DNA of 40,681 nt from Syntrophobacterales bacterium (GCA_023512475.1 JAILZL010000028.1:1-40681); one strand, 5' to 3'. Positions 7,654 through 16,236 are shown, counted from the first letter of the stretch. Program-made: numbers and translations. The notes: generated from the letters alone by a model not told the origin.

Positions 7654-8874
7654 TCAGCTCCAGCAGGGGGAGCCCCACAGCACCAAATCCTCCCCCACCT
7701 GGTAGTAGGAGACGCCCTCAAGCCGGGGAAAACGGCGCTCCGCCGCCGGCAGGTAGCCGTCCAGCACCCGCACGCCGCCCACCAGGATGGGGGCCACGGT
7801 CACCACTACCTGATCCACCAGCCGGGAATTCAGGAAGCTGGTGATGACCTGGGCGCCGCCCTCCACCATTAGGGCCGTCACCCCCAGCTCCGCCAGCCGG
7901 TTCAGGAGCGCGGGCAGATGGATGCCGCCATTGGGTCCCACGGGAAGGCGCAGCACCAGGGCGCCCAGATCCTCCAGCTCCTGCTGACGCTCCGGGGACG
8001 CCTGGTCGCTGGTGGCCACCACCGGCTGACGGCGGCCCTCCCGGAGGAGCCGGGCGTAGGCCGGCAGGCGCAGCCGGGTGTCCATGATCACCGGCCGGGG
8101 GTGGGGGCCGGGGACCAGCCGCACCGTCAGGGCGGGATTGTCCGCCAGCACCGTGCCGATCCCCACCAGGATGGCGTTGTGCACCGCCCGGAGGGCGTGG
8201 GTGAAGGTCTGGGAAGCGGGGCCGCTGATGGCCAGGGGATGGCCGGGGCGGGCGGCGATGGAGCCGTCCAGGCTCTGGGCGTAGGTGAGGGTCACCAGGG
8301 GCCGCCCCTGGCGGTGGCGGAAGCGCCGGGCCGTCCCGGGCAGGTCAGCCAGCCGCCCATGCAGGGCGGTGCTCCCCGGAAAAAGGGAGGCCTCCCTCAC
8401 CAACGGGACCCGGCCGGCGACGGCCAGGCCGGGCAGGGGCGGAGGGGCGGGTTCTTCCGGATCCGTCAGCAGCCGGACCGTTTTTACCCCCAGATCCCGG
8501 AGGAGGGCCGCGGCCGCTTCCGCCAGGTGGGGGTCCGGCCGGGACAGGGGGCAGCCCCCGCCCGCTGCCGCCATCCCCGGGTTCTCGGGGAGGTCGAGGT
8601 ACAGGAGCACCCCCGCCCCGGCTTGTGCCAGGGCCGCCAGCGCGGCCTCCAGACGCTCGCCGCAGCCGCAGCTTCCCGCCCGGAGGAGCTCGCCGGCGGC
8701 ACAGCGCCGATGCAGCCTCAGGAGCACCTCCCCCTCCGGGGGGATTTCCCCCCGGATCAGGGCCAGATACCGGTAGTGAAGCCCCCGGTCAGCATAGTGC
8801 ACCACCCGCCACTCCCCCCAGGGGGAGCCAAGGCGCGTTTCGCCGTGCCGCAGTATCTCTGGGCCTTGCCTCAT
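7654..8874 (-). CDS. Fusion: degenerate GTP cyclohydrolase II-like domain + RibD C-terminal reductase domain
   Basis: A 406-residue protein from the ATG at 8874. Residues about 20-190 align with GTP cyclohydrolase II: the zinc ligand spacing C58-x10-C69-x-C71 is kept, as are GVLLYL and LLRDLGVKTVRLLTD. The catalytic RQEGRxIGL segment is replaced by LDLPENPGM, and the substrate-binding YALQ..DT region is missing. Residues about 195-406 are a well-preserved RibD_C (pyrimidine reductase) domain: TYAQSLDGSIAARPG, VGIGTVLADNPALTVR, IMDTRLRLP and ALMVEGGAQVITSF. The reductase is probably active with NADPH on a pyrimidine-type substrate, while the first domain is probably structural or binding. A separate canonical RibD lies at 33963, so this is not the only reductase. 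The frame is open upstream to 9162, but that part is antisense-like. Confidence 0.82.
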   Translation of the reverse strand: MRQGPEILRHGETRLGSPWGEWRVVHYADRGLHYRYLALIRGEIPPEGEVLLRLHRRCAAGELLRAGSCGCGERLEAALAALAQAGAGVLLYLDLPENPGMAAAGGGCPLSRPDPHLAEAAAALLRDLGVKTVRLLTDPEEPAPPPLPGLAVAGRVPLVREASLFPGSTALHGRLADLPGTARRFRHRQGRPLVTLTYAQSLDGSIAARPGHPLAISGPASQTFTHALRAVHNAILVGIGTVLADNPALTVRLVPGPHPRPVIMDTRLRLPAYARLLREGRRQPVVATSDQASPERQQELEDLGALVLRLPVGPNGGIHLPALLNRLAELGVTALMVEGGAQVITSFLNSRLVDQVVVTVAPILVGGVRVLDGYLPAAERRFPRLEGVSYYQVGEDLVLWGSPCWS

Positions 8875-8905
8875 GCCGTCCTCATGCCCGCGCTCACCCT
8901 CCGGC

Positions 8906-9394
8906 TCAGGGGGTGGCCACGAGGCTGTGAAAATTGAGGAGATTGCCGTCAGGATCCCGGAAGTAGAGGGTGCGGTGACCCCAGGGAAAGGTGGTGGGGG
9001 GCAGGACCATGACCAGCCCGGGGATCTTCTGCAGACGGGCGTATTCCTGATCCACGTCCGCCACTTCAAATTCCAGCATGACGCTGGCGTTGGCCCCGCC
9101 CCGCATGGCCCCGGGGGCGATGGCGGCCATGCTTTCCTCTTTGAACAACCCCAGCGCCGCACCCCCCACCTGAAACTCCAGGTAATCGTCGGAAAAGACC
9201 CGGGGCTCGGCCCGGAGCACCAGTCGGTAGAATTCTTTCAGGGCCTCAAAACGGCCGGTGATGATCACCGCATGGCTGAATCTTTTCACACCGCCCTCCC
9301 GGGATACATTCGGGATCTGGGAGGATGCCGGACCGGCCGCGCTCAGGAGCGCCGCCAGAATGAGGATTGCCATGGGGGGCCGGGTGGGGAGCAT
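8906..9394 (-). CDS. VOC-superfamily (glyoxalase/bleomycin-resistance fold) protein, probably exported
   Basis: A 162-residue protein. From about residue 38 it is a single VOC module: FSHAVIITGRFEALKEFYRL, then EFQVGGAALGLF, FEVADVDQEYARLQ and LYFRDPDGNLLNFHS, the typical metal-dioxygenase/glyoxalase beta-alpha-beta3 pattern. The ATG at 9394 has GGAGG exactly 7 nt upstream, and the resulting N-terminus (AILILAALLSAAGPASSQ) looks like a cleavable signal peptide, which is unusual for this fold. The GTG at 9289, behind GGGAGGG, would give a cytoplasmic 127-residue form starting right at the fold, so two starts are possible. Function is unknown. Confidence 0.8.
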   Translation of the reverse strand: MLPTRPPMAILILAALLSAAGPASSQIPNVSREGGVKRFSHAVIITGRFEALKEFYRLVLRAEPRVFSDDYLEFQVGGAALGLFKEESMAAIAPGAMRGGANASVMLEFEVADVDQEYARLQKIPGLVMVLPPTTFPWGHRTLYFRDPDGNLLNFHSLVATP

Positions 9395-9516
9395 GGGAAC
9401 GCCTCCGTCGCCGTAGCAAGCCCCCTGCCGGAATGGGGGCGGCTGCGCCCGCGCTCAGGCCGGCGCGAGGCAGGGCCCCTCCTGTGCAGACGGCCTGACC
9501 TGAGTGAAAGGGCGAT

Positions 9517-9547
9517 TGACTTTTTGGCCCGTTGGCCTGATATAGAA
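9517..9547 (+). promoter_or_regulatory. Putative promoter upstream of the GT2 gene
   Basis: TTGACT (9517-9522) and TATAGA (9542-9547) are separated by 19 nt, longer than ideal. This is the only AT-rich stretch in the divergent gap between the VOC and GT2 genes. Confidence 0.4.
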
Positions 9548-9630
9548 TAAGGTTTACACAATTTGGAGTTCAAAACAAGCCCGGGGGCCGGGTGAGACCC
9601 AGCCTGGCGGTGCAAGGGACACCGAAACGC

Positions 9631-10989
9631 ATGGACGACACTGCTTTGCTGCTCACCGCGCCGCGGGAAGGCCCGGGGACGGGCCTCCATCCCTGTGCCT
9701 GGGACCGGGCCCTCAAGGTCCTGGTGCCTGTGGCCTGGCTGGCCGTGGCGGTCCTGGGGCTGAAGTTCGGCTCCCTGGACTTTTTCCTGGCCCTCCTGAA
9801 GGGCCGGACCTACACCGCCTGGCTCCCCGCCCTGGCCGGGGTCTATGCCCTGCTGATGCTCTTTCTGCAGCTCTGGCGCACCGTGCTCTGGGCCATATAC
9901 CGCCCCCACCCGCCGGCCGCCGGACCGTTGCCCTCCCTCACGGTGGTGGTGCCGGTCTATAACGAAGGCGCCATGGTCAGCCGCTGCCTGATGTCCATCG
10001 CCGCAGCGGACTACCCCCGGGAGCGGCTGGAGGTCATCGCGGTGGACGATGGCTCCACGGATGACACTTGGAGGCATCTGGACCGCACCGCCAGGCGCTT
10101 TCCGGATCTCATCCGTCTCCTGCGCTTTCCCCGCAACCGGGGGAAGAAGGAGGCCCTGGCCGCGGGGTTCCGCGCCGCTTCCGGGGAGATTTTGGTGACG
10201 GTGGACTCCGACAGCGTCATCGCCCCCGACGCCTTGCGCCATCTGGTGGCGCCTTTGATGCACGACCCCCGGGTGGGCGCGGTGGCCGGATTTGTCCGGG
10301 TCCTGAACCGGCACCGCTCCCTCATGGGCAAGATGCAAGGGGTACGGTTCGTCAATCTGGATTTCCTGCGGGCCTCCCAATCCGTGTACCGCACCGTCAT
10401 CTGCACCCCCGGGTCTCTGTCCGCCTACCGGCGGGAGGCGGTGCTGCCCATCCTGGAGGCCTGGCTGACCCAGACCTTCCTGGGCGCGGCCTGCCACCAC
10501 TCCGAGGACCGGGCCCTCACCAACTTTATCCTGCGCCAGGGGTATGACACCTGTTACCAGCGCATCGCGGTGGTCTATACCCTGGTGCCGGAGACCTATA
10601 CCGGGGTGTGCCGCATGTATCTGCGCTGGGAACGGGGCAATGTCCGGGAATCGGCGGTGCTGGCCACCTTTCTGTTCCGGCGCTTCCGGCCCCGCTCCGC
10701 CGCGTGGGCCCGGCTGGAGTTTCTCCTCACGCAGCTGGAAGGTCCCCTGACCACCTTTTTCTTCGGGGTCTTTCTCCTCTCGGTGGCCGCCTATCCCCCC
10801 ATTCTCTTCAAGGTGCTGCTGGCCGTGGGGCTGATGTCGGTCCTCAACCTGATCTATTACCTGTGGCTGGAGCGGGACTGGGAGTTCATCTACGGCATCA
10901 TATACAGCTACTACGCCTTTTTCCTGCTGCAGTGGATCTACCCTTACGCCTTCGTGACCGTGCGGGACCGGCGTTGGCTGACCCGGTAA
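9631..10989 (+). CDS. Processive glycosyltransferase family 2 (hyaluronan synthase/NodC-like)
   Basis: A membrane GT2 of about 452 residues (start ATG 9631; GTG 9592 also in frame). Order: two N-terminal TM helices (about 28-48 and 62-85), a GT2 domain with VVVPVYNEG, DDGSTDD (D139-D140), the DxD motif VDSDS (D192, D194), PGSLSAYRREA, catalytic HSEDRA (D293), and LRW (R332-W333) equivalent to the QxxRW of processive synthases, followed by about four C-terminal TM helices. This arrangement polymerises and exports a beta-linked polysaccharide through the inner membrane, using UDP-sugars. The product sugar cannot be told from the sequence. No partner polysaccharide genes are adjacent. Confidence 0.88.
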   Translation: MDDTALLLTAPREGPGTGLHPCAWDRALKVLVPVAWLAVAVLGLKFGSLDFFLALLKGRTYTAWLPALAGVYALLMLFLQLWRTVLWAIYRPHPPAAGPLPSLTVVVPVYNEGAMVSRCLMSIAAADYPRERLEVIAVDDGSTDDTWRHLDRTARRFPDLIRLLRFPRNRGKKEALAAGFRAASGEILVTVDSDSVIAPDALRHLVAPLMHDPRVGAVAGFVRVLNRHRSLMGKMQGVRFVNLDFLRASQSVYRTVICTPGSLSAYRREAVLPILEAWLTQTFLGAACHHSEDRALTNFILRQGYDTCYQRIAVVYTLVPETYTGVCRMYLRWERGNVRESAVLATFLFRRFRPRSAAWARLEFLLTQLEGPLTTFFFGVFLLSVAAYPPILFKVLLAVGLMSVLNLIYYLWLERDWEFIYGIIYSYYAFFLLQWIYPYAFVTVRDRRWLTR

Positions 10990-11161
10990 CGGGGGGGCGC
11001 CTTAAACCGGCGGGGGGGGCCGTCAAAAGAGACGGGGGGGGGCCGGATCCCTCGCCCGAACTCAGGTCCCCCGGCCCTCCCGAGGGTGGGGAGGAGGCTG
11101 ACACGAGGCGGCCGGGGCCATGGCTTCCCGGTCCCCTCTCCCGGAAGTCCACCGCCCCGGT

Positions 11162-11722
11162 TCAGTCCGCCGGCCGGCGGTCCCGGCCCTGGACGTCGCA
11201 GACCATGACCACCAGGTCCCCCCGGTTGCCCTTGAAATCCTTGACCAGATCCTCAAACACGGCCTTGGCGGAAAAGCCGGCCTTTTTGAACATGGCCAAG
11301 GCGGCCTGGGCCTGGAGATGGATCTCCGCCACCAGCTTTTCCAGGCCGAATTCCGCCGCCAGCTCCACCAGTTCATTCACCAGGAGGGTTCCCAGGCCCT
11401 TGCCCTGCCAGTCCCGGGCCACCACCACCCGGACATTGCCCAGGTGGCGCTTCCAGCCCCGGCGGCGCATGTGCAGGGTGGCATCCCCCACGATCTTGCC
11501 GTCCGCCTCCGCCAGAAGGGGGAAGACCTTGTGGTAGTCAATATTGTTGACCCACTCTTCGATGACCTTGGGGTCCCGCACGTCGGAACGCAGGAATATC
11601 AGGTCCTCTTCGCTGACCCGCTGGAAGAAGTCCAGGAGTTTTTCCTTGTCCTCCTTCACCATGGGCCGCAGGATGACCCGGCTGCCATCCTTCAGGATTC
11701 CCTCTTTCTGAAATGGCACCAT
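11162..11722 (-). CDS. GNAT-family N-acetyltransferase
   Basis: A 186-residue protein with a single GNAT fold. An N-terminal strand region (ILKDGSRVILRPMVKEDKE) is followed by the acetyl-CoA pyrophosphate loop RDWQGKGLGTLLVNEL at about 106-121, and then MFKKAGF, typical of motif B. The N-terminus resembles the GNAT domains attached to acyl-CoA synthetase (Pat-like) enzymes, suggesting a protein acetyltransferase, but this is only an inference. It is translated 15 nt downstream of the phosphoesterase gene and is likely part of the same transcript. Confidence 0.85.
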   Translation of the reverse strand: MVPFQKEGILKDGSRVILRPMVKEDKEKLLDFFQRVSEEDLIFLRSDVRDPKVIEEWVNNIDYHKVFPLLAEADGKIVGDATLHMRRRGWKRHLGNVRVVVARDWQGKGLGTLLVNELVELAAEFGLEKLVAEIHLQAQAALAMFKKAGFSAKAVFEDLVKDFKGNRGDLVVMVCDVQGRDRRPAD

Positions 11723-11737
11723 TCCTTCCCCCCTGGT

Positions 11738-12478
11738 TCAGATGCCCTGGCCTAAGCGTTCCGCCAGCAGTTCCGGCAGGCCCGCCGCCAGGATGCGGCG
11801 CTGGGCCGCGGCGATGTCGTAAGGCACCGACTTGAACTGCACGGAAAATTCCTGAAAATCGAAGATGGCATAGGCCGCCTCGGGGTTGCCGTCCCGGGGC
11901 TGCCCCACGCTGCCTGGGTTGATGAGGTAGAGACAGGTGGGGTCCAGGCGGATTTTGTGCCGGGAGAGGGGCAGCAGAGCCACCTTGCCCCGCACGTCCC
12001 GGTACCACAGGGCCCGGACATGAGTGTGGCCGAAGAAGCACACCTTCAGATCCCGGCGTTCTTTCAGGAAATTGAGGAGGCGCCGGCTCTGGAAATGATA
12101 CACCACGTAGGCGTCGGCGCTGGCCGGGGTGCCGTGGCAGGCGATGAACCCCTCCCCCTCCCGGACCAGGGGCAGGTTGCGGAAGAATTCCAGGAATTCC
12201 GGCCGCACCGTCTCCCGGGCCCACCTCAGGGCCTGGTAGGCGATGAGGTTGAAGTGCCGGGCCCGCTCCTCCTCCAGGAGGGCCAGGTCGTGGTTACCGG
12301 CGAGACTCACCACCGGGCGGGCGGCCAGGAGCTCCAGGCAGTCGTTGGGCGCGGCGTTGTAGCCCACGATATCGCCCAGGTTGAGGATCAGGTCCGCCCC
12401 CTCGGCGTCGATGGCGGCCAGCACCGCTTCCAGGGCCTCAATATTGCTGTGGATGTCGGAAATTAGGGCCAGGCGCAT
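11738..12478 (-). CDS. YfcE/MJ0936-like metallophosphoesterase
   Basis: A 246-residue protein from the ATG at 12478, with GGAG 7 nt upstream. Calcineurin-like motifs are in order: ALISDIHSNIEALEAVL (D8, H10), LGDIVGYNAAPND, LAGNHDLALL, a single His in ACHGTP, and FFGHTHVRA. It should hydrolyse phosphodiesters using two metal ions in the cytoplasm. The substrate is not known; relatives include Ap4A-hydrolase-like and MJ0936-type enzymes. The frame stays open upstream to 12694, but the conserved SDIH motif must be near the N-terminus, so the shorter form is chosen. Confidence 0.88.
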   Translation of the reverse strand: MRLALISDIHSNIEALEAVLAAIDAEGADLILNLGDIVGYNAAPNDCLELLAARPVVSLAGNHDLALLEEERARHFNLIAYQALRWARETVRPEFLEFFRNLPLVREGEGFIACHGTPASADAYVVYHFQSRRLLNFLKERRDLKVCFFGHTHVRALWYRDVRGKVALLPLSRHKIRLDPTCLYLINPGSVGQPRDGNPEAAYAIFDFQEFSVQFKSVPYDIAAAQRRILAAGLPELLAERLGQGI

Positions 12479-12567
12479 CCCCGGGCTCCGGGCGAAGCCG
12501 TGCCGGCTCCAGTGGGGCGCTGGCGACCGGACCCGCTGCCGCCGGCTGGGGGCGGCCCGCCGCCTCG

Positions 12568-12595
12568 TTGACTTTTTTGATTTTTCTGGTAATTT
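12568..12595 (+). promoter_or_regulatory. Weak promoter-like pair upstream of the RNB gene
   Basis: TTGACT (12568-12573) is followed after 16 nt by TAATTT (12590-12595), inside an AT-rich island in the divergent gap 12479-12722. The -10 box is only 3/6. Confidence 0.3.
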
Positions 12596-12722
12596 TGCAC
12601 TTCTATTACCGACAAAGAATGACTTCCGGGAGTCCTCCCGGGTGAAAGGCAAGGAGGAGGCCGCCTTTTGCCTTTCCCCCGCCTGCGCCTCCATTCTCCC
12701 GAAAGCCTACTCCCATTCTACC

Positions 12723-14708
12723 ATGGAACCGGGCTGGCTGGTCGAATTCTTTGAAGAGAAGCGCATTCTGGTGGCGATGGTGCTGGAGCTCAAAGGGGAG
12801 CGTCTGCACGTCCTCACCCAGAACAGCCGGGAGATGACCCTGGCCCGCAAACGCCTGCTGCACGCCTGCCCGGGGAAGCTGCCCCCGGGGGGCTCCCGCC
12901 AGCAGATTCTGGAGCGCCTGCAGGAGACCGCCCGCCTGAGGGAGGAGCTGAAGCAGGCCATCGACCTCACGGAGATCTGGGAGCTGCTGGCGGCGGAAAA
13001 TGAGCCCCAAAGCACGGAAGAGCTGGCCCGCCTGTGGTTCAATGGCACCTCCTGCGATCAGGTGGCGGCCATGGGCCGGGCCCTCTTTGAGGACCGCTTC
13101 CTCTTCAAATTCAAAGAGGGGCTGTGGGTGCCCAATCCCCCGGAGGTGGTGGCGGCCCTTCAGGAGCGGGCCCGGCGGGAGGAGGAGGAGCGCCGGGAGC
13201 TGGCTGAGGCGGCGGAGTGGCTCCGGGCCGCCTGGGACCGGGGAGAGATCTCCGATCCCCTCTGGCGGGAGCGGCTGGTGGAGCTTATGAAGCAGGAGGC
13301 GGTCTTCGGTGAGGAGGCCCCGGAGCACGCCAGGATCCAGGCCTATCTCGACAAGGCCGGCCTCACCGCCCCCGATGCCGCCTTCCGCCTGCTGGTGCGG
13401 CTGGGGGTCTTTTCCGAGGATGAGAACCTGGACCTGTACCGCCTGGAGGTGCCCACGGAGTTCGAGGCGGAGACCCGGGAGCTGGCCCGGCGGCTGATGG
13501 CCGCGCCCCCTCCCGATCCCCTGGCCTCCCGGCGCCTGGACCTCACGGGCCTGGAGTGCTTCACCATCGACGGCGAGCGCACCCGGGATTTTGACGATGC
13601 CTTAAGCCTGGAGGAGACGCCCGAGGGCCTGAGGCTGGGGGTGCACATCGCGGATGTGGCCTCGGTGGTGGCGCCTACCACCCCTTTGGACGCGGAAGCC
13701 CGGGAGCGGGCCACCTCCATTTATCTCCCGGAGCTGCGTCTGCCCATGTTCCCCGAGGAGCTCTCGGAAAACACCCTGTCGCTCCTGGAGGGGGAGGAGC
13801 GCCTGGCTCTCAGTTTTCTCATCCACCTCACCCCGGCGGGCGAGGTCCGGGACGCCGCCATCCATCCCAGCGTCATCCGGGTGAAGCGCCGCCTCACCTA
13901 CGCCCAGGTGGACGCCATCCTGGAGGGCGACCCGGTGCTGCGGCGGCTGGCGGATCTAACCGCCCGGCTGAAGGCCCGGCGGTTGGCGGCGGGGGGGTAT
14001 GAACTCAAGCTGCCCGAGATCTGGGTCACCCTGAATCATCAGGGGGGCGTGCAGGTGGTGGTGGAGGACCAGGAGACCGTCAGCCATCAGATGGTGAGCG
14101 AAGCCATGGTGCTGGCCAACTGGCTGGCGGCCCGGTTTCTGGCGGAGCACCGGGTGCCGGCCATCTACCGCGGCCAGCCCGAGCCCCGGGAGCCCATCGA
14201 CCGGGAGGCCCCCAAAGACCTGGTGGCCCTGTGGCAGGACCGCAAAAGGCTCTCCCGGGTGGTCATGGACCTGGAACCCCAGCCGCACTGGGGGCTGGGC
14301 CTGCCCCTTTACACCATGGCCTCCTCCCCCATCCGGCGCTTCCTGGACCTGGTCATCCACCGCCAGCTCCTGGCGGTTTTGGGGGGCGGGCCACCGGCCT
14401 ATTCCCGTCCGGAGCTGGAGCAGATCCTCATGACCATCGAGCCGGCCATGCGGCGGGCGGGGCTGCTCAAGACCCGGCGGCTGCGCTATTGGCTGCTCAA
14501 GTACCTGGCCGGTCAGGTGGGGAGCAAAAAGGAGGCCCTGGTGCTGGAGCAGGTGCAGAACCGCTGGCGCCTGCTCCTGCCGGAGGTGCTGCTGGAGGTG
14601 CCCCTCACCGCGCCCGCCTCCCTGAAGCTCCGGCCCGGGGACACGGTCCTGGTGCGCCTGGACAAGGTGAGCCCCCGGGATGACCTGGTGAAGCTCTCCT
14701 TGGCCTGA
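12723..14708 (+). CDS. RNB-domain exoribonuclease (RNase II/R family)
   Basis: A 661-residue protein. The N-terminus (LVEFFEEKRILVAMVLELKG, then LHVLTQNSREM) is a small SH3/OB-like domain, then a helical linker to about residue 250. The RNB catalytic domain holds ECFTIDGERTRDFDDALSLE with the Mg-binding aspartates D283, D289, D291 and D292, followed by LGVHIADVASVV and SSPIRRFLDLVIHRQL. A short C-terminal OB/S1-like tail (RPGDTVLVRLDKV) closes it. It degrades RNA 3'-to-5'. It is shorter than RNase R and lacks recognisable cold-shock domains, resembling the RNB proteins of cyanobacteria and deltaproteobacteria. The ATG at 12723 has no strong SD; the open frame upstream to 12381 overlaps the divergent gene and is rejected. 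Confidence 0.88.
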   Translation: MEPGWLVEFFEEKRILVAMVLELKGERLHVLTQNSREMTLARKRLLHACPGKLPPGGSRQQILERLQETARLREELKQAIDLTEIWELLAAENEPQSTEELARLWFNGTSCDQVAAMGRALFEDRFLFKFKEGLWVPNPPEVVAALQERARREEEERRELAEAAEWLRAAWDRGEISDPLWRERLVELMKQEAVFGEEAPEHARIQAYLDKAGLTAPDAAFRLLVRLGVFSEDENLDLYRLEVPTEFEAETRELARRLMAAPPPDPLASRRLDLTGLECFTIDGERTRDFDDALSLEETPEGLRLGVHIADVASVVAPTTPLDAEARERATSIYLPELRLPMFPEELSENTLSLLEGEERLALSFLIHLTPAGEVRDAAIHPSVIRVKRRLTYAQVDAILEGDPVLRRLADLTARLKARRLAAGGYELKLPEIWVTLNHQGGVQVVVEDQETVSHQMVSEAMVLANWLAARFLAEHRVPAIYRGQPEPREPIDREAPKDLVALWQDRKRLSRVVMDLEPQPHWGLGLPLYTMASSPIRRFLDLVIHRQLLAVLGGGPPAYSRPELEQILMTIEPAMRRAGLLKTRRLRYWLLKYLAGQVGSKKEALVLEQVQNRWRLLLPEVLLEVPLTAPASLKLRPGDTVLVRLDKVSPRDDLVKLSLA

Positions 14709-14748
14709 ACCCCGTCCGCGCCCCCCTCAGCCCTCCCCGAAGACCCGG
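14709..14748. repeat. Palindrome-family repeat at the purB 3' end
   Basis: On the minus strand GGGGAGGGCTGAGGGG spans the purB stop codon (TGA inside the motif). It matches the core of the dispersed G/C-rich elements described at 27311, 37908 and 39473. Only the core is present. Confidence 0.4.
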
Positions 14749-16025
14749 CGATAGATCGCATCCACATGGCGCAGGTGGTGGCGGTAGTCGAAGAGCTCGG
14801 TGAGCTCGGCGTCGGTGAGGTGCCGGCGGATGTCCGGATCCCGGTGCACCACCTCGAAGAAGTTTTCCCCCTCCTCCCACACCTGCATGGCGGCCCGCTG
14901 CACCAGACGGTAGGCCGCGTCCCGGTTGAGTCCCTTCTGCACCAGGGCCAGAAGCAGGCTCTGGGAAAAGACCAGCCCCCGGCTGGCCTCCAGGTTCTCC
15001 CGCATGCGCTGGGGATAGACCAGGAGGTTTTTGAGGAGGTTCAGGAGGCGGTGGAGCATGAAATCCGCCAGGATGGAGCTGTCGGGGAGGATGATGCGCT
15101 CCACCGAGGAGTGGCTGATGTCCCGTTCATGCCAGAGGGCCACATTTTCCAGGCCCGCCAGGGCGTTGGCCCGCAGGACCCGGGCGAGCCCGCAGAGGTT
15201 TTCGGAGAGCACCGGATTGCGCTTGTGGGGCATGGCGCTGGAGCCTTTCTGGCCGGGGGAGAAATACTCTTCCGCCTCCCGCACCTCGGTGCGCTGCAGG
15301 TGGCGGATCTCCAGGGCGATGCGCTCCAGCCCGGCGCCCACCAGGGCCAGGGTGGCGAGATACTGGGCGTGGCGGTCCCGCTGGATGACCTGGGTGGCGA
15401 TGGGCGCGGGCTTCAGGCCCAGGCGGCGCATGGCGCTCTCCTCCACCGCGGGCGGCAGATGGGCGAAGGTGCCCACCGCGCCGGAGAGCTTGCCCACCGC
15501 CACCATCTCCCGGGCCTGCCGCAGGCGCTCCCGATGGCGCTGAAACTCCGCATGCCAGAGGGCGAACTTGAGGCCGAAGGTGATGGGCTCGGCGTGCACC
15601 CCGTGGGTGCGTCCCACCATCACCGTGTCCTTATACAGGAAGGCCTTCTCCTGGAGGACGGTGAGAAACTGGTCCAGGCCGGCCAGGAGCAGGTCCACGG
15701 ACTCCACCAGGCGCAGGGCCAGGGCGGTGTCCAGGATATCCGAGGAGGTGAGGCCGAAGTGAAAGTAGCGGCCCCATTCCCCCAAGCCGGCGGACACCTG
15801 GTCCACGAAGGCGGCCACGTCGTGGTGGGTGGTACGCTCGATCTCCAGGATGCGCTCCACGTCGATACGGGCCCGGGCCTCGATCTCCGGGGGCACCTCG
15901 GGCGGGATGAAGCCGTGCTCCGCCAAGGCGGCCAAAGCGGCCAGCTCCACCTTCAGCCAGGAGGCGAACTGGTTTTCCAGACTCCAGATGCGGGCCATGG
16001 GCTCCCGGGAATAACGGGGGATCAT
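14727..16025 (-). CDS. purB: Adenylosuccinate lyase
   Basis: A 432-residue protein, the usual length for the bacterial enzyme. The fumarase/aspartase-superfamily signature GSSAMPHKRNPVLSENL (about 260-277) is intact, with the catalytic Ser in the mobile loop. Other conserved stretches are TSSDILDTALALRL near residue 94 and VGRTHGVHAEPITFG near residue 138 (catalytic His). It acts twice in purine synthesis, splitting SAICAR and adenylosuccinate to release fumarate. The ATG at 16025 has GAGGTGAG just upstream. The last codons (GEG) and the stop lie in a copy of the dispersed repeat core. Confidence 0.96.
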   Translation of the reverse strand: MIPRYSREPMARIWSLENQFASWLKVELAALAALAEHGFIPPEVPPEIEARARIDVERILEIERTTHHDVAAFVDQVSAGLGEWGRYFHFGLTSSDILDTALALRLVESVDLLLAGLDQFLTVLQEKAFLYKDTVMVGRTHGVHAEPITFGLKFALWHAEFQRHRERLRQAREMVAVGKLSGAVGTFAHLPPAVEESAMRRLGLKPAPIATQVIQRDRHAQYLATLALVGAGLERIALEIRHLQRTEVREAEEYFSPGQKGSSAMPHKRNPVLSENLCGLARVLRANALAGLENVALWHERDISHSSVERIILPDSSILADFMLHRLLNLLKNLLVYPQRMRENLEASRGLVFSQSLLLALVQKGLNRDAAYRLVQRAAMQVWEEGENFFEVVHRDPDIRRHLTDAELTELFDYRHHLRHVDAIYRRVFGEG

Positions 16026-16049
16026 AACTCACCTCAATTGTGAAAAGAG

Positions 16050-16146
16050 GACTGGGGAACCTGGCTCCCTCATACCACTGCTACGGGGCGGGGGAAGGAG
16101 CAGAAGGTTGGGGCCTCTGGCCCCCTCACCCCGGGCACTGCCCCCA
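16050..16146. repeat. Dispersed G/C-rich palindrome, copy in the purB leader
   Basis: Plus strand: GGGGGAAGGAGCAGAAGG, then TTGGGGCCTCTGGCCCCCTC, an imperfect inverted repeat of G/C-rich arms around a GGCC centre. It resembles the family at 27311 and 28232. It lies between the purB -10 box and start codon, so it would be transcribed in the purB leader. Confidence 0.45.
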
Positions 16147-16156
16147 AAACGGCTTG

Positions 16157-16162
16157 ATTATA
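16157..16162 (-). promoter_or_regulatory. purB -10 box
   Basis: A perfect TATAAT on the minus strand (GGATATAATCAAG). No convincing -35 hexamer was found 16-18 nt upstream. It implies a purB leader of about 125 nt. Confidence 0.5.
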
Positions 16163-16201
16163 TCCCGGCGGCCGCAAAAGGGGAGGGGAAAAAATTTGTT
16201 A

Positions 16202-16236
16202 TTGCATCTCAGTAAAAATAGGTTAGGATGATTTCT
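16202..16236 (+). promoter_or_regulatory. feoB promoter with DtxR/IdeR-like operator half-site
   Basis: TTGCAT (16202-16207) and TAGGAT (16224-16229) are separated by 16 nt. Overlapping the -10 box is TAGGTTAGG (16219-16227), identical to the left half of the DtxR/IdeR consensus TTAGGTTAGSCTAACCTAA; over the full 19 positions (16218-16236) about 12 match. Iron-dependent repression of feoB by such a regulator would make sense. The right half-site is weak. Confidence 0.38.

Noticed and set aside
6921-7721. N-terminal extension of the APH-fold kinase frame
   Set aside because: It is antisense to the PQ-loop-like membrane protein, and the kinase fold begins only after 6920.
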